A stretch of 15,435 nucleotides of DNA from JAHEDH01 sp965364515 (GTDB lineage: Bacteria; Actinomycetota; Acidimicrobiia; Spongiisociales; ZC4RG35). Location: the NCBI GenBank assembly GCA_965364515.1, contig CBDTXZ010000060.1, positions 1 to 15,435 of the forward strand, given 5' to 3'. The translations under genes were made by a program, and so were the position numbers. Of the stretch, positions 12,847 to 15,435 are shown in pieces. The notes under the pieces were generated by a model. That model worked only from the letters and a program-made list of their open reading frames with translations, was not told the DNA's origin and searched no databases. Positions within the stretch are counted from its first letter, which is position 1; each line of letters begins with the position of its first letter.

Positions 12847-13857
12847 GTGCCCTCTCCCATCCTCATCGAGTACATCGGTCACGCAGACAACGTCCGTCTG
12901 GCGACCTGGATGCCGCGCTTCGATCTCAACCACGCATTCAGTCGGGAAGAGGGGCGTTGGACGTTGGAGCTGGAGCTGCCTGCGACCGCCCGCATCGAAT
13001 ACCGGATCGAAGTCGAGCGCGACGGCCGGTGGGACTCGGTGCTCGACCCGCTCAACCCTCGAACCGCCACCAATCCGTTCGGTCACAACTCGGTGCTCAC
13101 GGGAGCGCACTACGTAGAACCGAAATGGCTGGGGCGGTCCCCGTCGAATCCAGGGACCATCGCCGAACTGCGGGTGGCATCCGAACGGTTGGGCGGACGT
13201 CGCAGCATCAGGCTGTATCGGCCTCACGGGGTCGACGACAAGCAGGCGTTGCCCCTCGTGTTCGTGTTCGACGGCGGTGACTACCTCGACCACGCCCAGA
13301 TCGCCAGGTGCTTCGACGTTCTCATCGAGGACGGCGTCGTTCGGCCATTCCGGGCGGTGCTCTCCGACCCCCGACGTCGACACCTCGAGTACACGGCGTC
13401 CGACGATCACGCAGCGTGCATGCTCGACGAGATCCTGCCCTATGTCCAGCGGCGGGTGACGGTCAGCCGTCTGGCAGCAATGGGAGCGAGCCTCGGTGCG
13501 GTTGCAGCCTGGAAGATGATGTCGTCCCGCCCGGACTCGTTCTTCGGCGCAGTGCTGATGTCGGGCACCTTTGCGCGTTCGGAACATCCCGAGTTGGACC
13601 AGCGGATGCTGTCCGACATCGAGACCTTCGTCGACGATGCGCTCGAGCATCCCGTCTCTGCGAATCTGGCGATCCACCAATCGTGTGGCAGGTACGAGAG
13701 CTTGATCGACTGGAACCGGGAGGTGGCGGACTCACTCGGTCGCAATCGGGACCGGTTCCAGTTCGTCGAGACGTGGAGCGGCCACGACTGGGGGGCGTGG
13801 CGGGACCAGCTCGAGCCTGGCCTGACGTTGGTGCTCGGCGCAATCGACGACAACTAG
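12847..13857 (+). CDS. Enterochelin esterase-like alpha/beta hydrolase
   Basis: A 336-residue hydrolase with the layout of the Fes/IroE-type esterase family. An N-terminal beta-sandwich of about 100 residues (FSREEGRWTLELELP through VLDPLNP) precedes an alpha/beta hydrolase domain. The nucleophile elbow is AMGASLGA with Ser215. SGHDWGAWRD at 311-320 carries the catalytic His313, and HDWxxWR is the signature of this family. Glu284 in GRYESLID is a candidate for the acid residue. Family members cleave ester bonds of siderophores or other esters, and there is no siderophore locus here, so enterochelin hydrolysis should not be assumed. No signal peptide is seen. The start GTG 12847 is supported by the TAGCCT hexamer 6 nt upstream. 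It is followed after 110 bp by the membrane protein gene. Confidence 0.85.
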   Translation: MPSPILIEYIGHADNVRLATWMPRFDLNHAFSREEGRWTLELELPATARIEYRIEVERDGRWDSVLDPLNPRTATNPFGHNSVLTGAHYVEPKWLGRSPSNPGTIAELRVASERLGGRRSIRLYRPHGVDDKQALPLVFVFDGGDYLDHAQIARCFDVLIEDGVVRPFRAVLSDPRRRHLEYTASDDHAACMLDEILPYVQRRVTVSRLAAMGASLGAVAAWKMMSSRPDSFFGAVLMSGTFARSEHPELDQRMLSDIETFVDDALEHPVSANLAIHQSCGRYESLIDWNREVADSLGRNRDRFQFVETWSGHDWGAWRDQLEPGLTLVLGAIDDN

Positions 13858-13967
13858 GACTCGATCGATTGGCCCTGTGACGTTGGCCACTGGCAAGGTC
13901 GACCGGGTCCATCATGATTGGAGGTGGAAGCCGCGCAGGTTGCGGCGGTTTCCGGAGGGAGAGCGCC

Positions 13968-14711
13968 ATGACCGTCCAGTTCGCCCGGAAGGGCGACTCC
14001 GTCGAGTTGTTCGCCTCTGTCGAGAGAGGACCAGATCGTCAGCTGCTCCGCTGGGGCGGCATCGCCGGCGCGGCGGGGGCGGTCTCCATGTTCGCGGCCC
14101 TCGCCGTCGTCACGGTGCTGGGCCTGCCGGATGCCTCCGAGATCGAGACGCTGACCGACTACCCAGACATCGCGGCAGGTCGAACGGCGGAGCATTTCTT
14201 CTATCTCGGAGCGCTCGTGCTGTTCGCCTTGCACGTGCTGGTTCTCTATCGAATGCTTCGGCCGGTCCACCCGGCTGCCGCGCTATTCGGCGCAGCCACG
14301 GCGGAGATGGGCTTTGGCATCATGGCGGCGAGCGCGTTGCTGCACGTCTCCACCGCTCCTCTCTCCGACCTGTACCAGGCTGCAGAAGAAGGTGAACGAG
14401 CCGCGATCGAGGCGGCGTGGGCAGGGGCACAGAGCGTGTTCGACACGATGCTCACGACCGGCGTGCTGCTCGTGCCCATCGGTCTGGTGCTGTTGGGGTG
14501 GGCAATGCGCCGATTCCCTGCGATCGCCTCCTCGATCACGACGCTGACCATTGCTCTCGGTGCGGTTGGGGTCGTCGGTGCGGTGATCGCCATCATCGAT
14601 CCCGGATCGATGTTCGCTGCGCTCTCCGTGCTCGGCATGACGGTGGTGATGCTGGCCACCGGCTGGCAGATGTTGAGGGTCCGCGCCGGCATGAGGGAGC
14701 TGGCTGGTTAG
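13968..14711 (+). CDS. Six-span integral membrane protein, possibly DUF4386-like
   Basis: A 247-residue protein with about six hydrophobic spans (28-53, 78-97, 104-126, 157-179, 187-209, 213-236). The N-terminus to about residue 25 is polar. A charged loop rich in Glu/Ala (about 131-156) connects spans 3 and 4 and contains LYQAAEEGERAAIEAAW. Size and span pattern recall the DUF4386 group of unknown function, but I do not see a diagnostic motif, so this is only a suggestion. No catalytic residue is evident. The start is ATG 13968, chosen over an ATG at 13914 because GGAGGGAGAG precedes it at 13954-13963. It ends 16 bp from the convergent SRPBCC gene. Confidence 0.8.
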   Translation: MTVQFARKGDSVELFASVERGPDRQLLRWGGIAGAAGAVSMFAALAVVTVLGLPDASEIETLTDYPDIAAGRTAEHFFYLGALVLFALHVLVLYRMLRPVHPAAALFGAATAEMGFGIMAASALLHVSTAPLSDLYQAAEEGERAAIEAAWAGAQSVFDTMLTTGVLLVPIGLVLLGWAMRRFPAIASSITTLTIALGAVGVVGAVIAIIDPGSMFAALSVLGMTVVMLATGWQMLRVRAGMRELAG

Positions 14712-14727
14712 CGGCACATCCTTCGAT

Positions 14728-15156
14728 TCAAGCTCCGAGTACTGCCTGCAGCCGGTCGTAGTCTGATTCGACCGCTCGTTGCGCCATGCATCGCGCCAGC
14801 ATGCTGAGAGGCCATGGGACCTTCGGTCCACCGGTGATCGACGCTCGCACGATGCATGCCGCATCTCCGTCTGGCTCGACCGTTCTGGTGACCTGGATCG
14901 GAAAGCTGCTCTCGACGGTTTCGATGCGGATCCTGTGCCCGGCGACGTATTCGGTGACCTCGAAGACCGAGATCACGTCTCGACCGGCGAACCGGGCGTG
15001 CTGGCGATAGCGAGACTCGAGGCCGATCGGGGCCGCGGTTATCCAGTCGCAAGACTGCATGCCTCGCTGCCATGCTGGGTTGTTCGAGGCGTCGGCGAAG
15101 TATTCGAACACCTCGTCGGCGGGCCGACCGATCGGGCGCTCCACGCTCATCCGCAT
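14728..15156 (-). CDS. SRPBCC (START/Bet v1-like) family protein
   Basis: A 142-residue protein with the opening of polyketide-cyclase-like SRPBCC proteins. MSVERPIGRPADEVFEYFADASNNPAWQRGMQS has the PADEVFEYFAD strand-helix and the NNPAW turn typical of this group. The later half, with ESRYRQHARFAGRDVISVFEVTEY and HRIRIETVES, supplies the beta strands that wall the hydrophobic cavity. Members bind lipids, polyketides or other hydrophobic ligands, or act as cyclases or dehydratases, and no ligand can be assigned. The start is ATG 15156 because AAGGAG lies about 6 nt upstream. The longer frame to 15294 gives a Pro/Ser-rich leader unlike the family. A TACTCT hexamer lies upstream. It is convergent with the membrane protein and downstream of the HNH gene on the same strand. 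Confidence 0.85.
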   Translation of the reverse strand: MRMSVERPIGRPADEVFEYFADASNNPAWQRGMQSCDWITAAPIGLESRYRQHARFAGRDVISVFEVTEYVAGHRIRIETVESSFPIQVTRTVEPDGDAACIVRASITGGPKVPWPLSMLARCMAQRAVESDYDRLQAVLGA

Positions 15157-15177
15157 CAGAGACTCCTTCTGTGGGTG

Positions 15178-15183
15178 AGAGTA
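15178..15183 (-). promoter_or_regulatory. Possible -10 element of the SRPBCC gene
   Basis: TACTCT on the minus strand, the same hexamer as at the channel gene, would start transcription near 15171 and leave a leader of about 15 nt containing AAGGAG. Confidence 0.35.
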
Positions 15184-15297
15184 GGACGAATCGGGCGTGC
15201 CAGTGCCGGAGATCTCGCATGGACTGCTCTGGTGGAGGCGTCCCTTGTCCGGCGGTTGGGTCGAGCTCCGGCTCTTCGGGGCTGGCGTTCCCACCGA

Positions 15298-15435
15298 TCA
15301 GTCATCGGGCGGCCGGCCGGGCCAGCGTCTCTTCAGCCGACGTCGTTGCGGCGGCGAGTCGGGATCGAGGTGATACCCGCGTCCGTGGATCACGACGTGG
15401 TGGTGGTACCAGCACAGTGTGGTGAGGTTGTCGGG
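15298..15435 (-). CDS. HNH endonuclease, C-terminal fragment cut by the window edge
   Basis: On the minus strand 45 codons are open from the window edge to a TGA at 15298. The translation begins PDNLTTLCWYHHHVVIHGRG and ends RRRWPGRPPDD. NLTTLCxxHHxxVH is the ending of an HNH nuclease domain as found in DUF222/HNH proteins common in actinobacteria, where the last histidines bind metal. The N-terminal part, including any DUF222 region, lies outside the window, so integrity cannot be judged. The final residues after the HNH motif are basic (RRRLKRRWPGR). The 141 bp between this stop and the SRPBCC start hold the TACTCT promoter candidate and no other gene. Many such proteins occur in several copies per genome, and some relatives are linked to mobile elements, but nothing seen here shows mobility. 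Confidence 0.85.
   Translation of the reverse strand, partial: PDNLTTLCWYHHHVVIHGRGYHLDPDSPPQRRRLKRRWPGRPPDD

Noticed and set aside
13868..13892. Repeated TTGGCC and a short GCCA/TGGC inverted repeat after the esterase gene
   Set aside because: The stem is only 4 bp and has no T-run, too weak to call a terminator or operator.
15157..15294. Extension of the SRPBCC protein back to 15294
   Set aside because: The added 46 residues are Pro/Ser-rich and unlike the family, and a good ribosome binding site precedes ATG 15156.
1..15435. A defence island, secondary-metabolite cluster or mobile element
   Set aside because: No integrase, transposase, toxin-antitoxin pair, NRPS/PKS gene, direct-repeat array or tRNA-linked attachment site was seen. 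The lone ATPase and HNH tail are not enough to claim one.

Overview
The window is a stretch of high-GC bacterial chromosome (about 65% by eye). GTG starts and tight gene packing on both strands suggest an actinobacterium, possibly of the Acidimicrobiia type, but this is inference from style and protein families, not a taxonomic proof. I see no rRNA, tRNA, CRISPR array, insertion sequence or phage module.

Layout. At the left edge, a secreted protein with two S-layer homology (SLH) repeats runs off the window on the minus strand and diverges from an AAA-type ATPase (+). The ATPase converges with a leucine/valine-type dehydrogenase (-). A divergent region of about 330 bp then holds a small 49-codon gene that leads into a DUF1444-like protein (+). 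This converges, with an 11 bp overlap, on a voltage-gated K+-type channel (-). The channel diverges from a small VOC/glyoxalase-fold protein (+), which converges with class II DAHP synthase (-), the first enzyme of aromatic amino acid synthesis. Upstream on the minus strand is a class III nucleotidyl cyclase fused to a long TPR-like region. It diverges from an AmpG/BT1-like MFS transporter (+). The transporter is followed on the plus strand by an M20 metallopeptidase, a CvpA-CAP membrane fusion protein, an enterochelin-esterase-like hydrolase and a six-span membrane protein. The last converges with an SRPBCC protein (-). At the right edge is the C-terminal tail of an HNH endonuclease (-), cut by the window end.

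The genes do not form one pathway. They look like ordinary chromosome content: core metabolism (DAHP synthase, amino acid dehydrogenase) mixed with envelope, transport and signalling genes, mostly transcribed singly or in short runs. The most distinctive features are regulatory and architectural. Four start codons, and possibly a fifth, sit 5 to 7 nt after a TANNNT -10 hexamer, which predicts leaderless mRNAs. Two divergent -10 hexamers share bases between the channel and VOC genes. A start/stop relay appears to link the 49-codon gene to the DUF1444-like gene. The CvpA-CAP fusion and the cyclase lacking the usual substrate-specifying lysine are the most interesting proteins. I found no convincing new multi-gene system.
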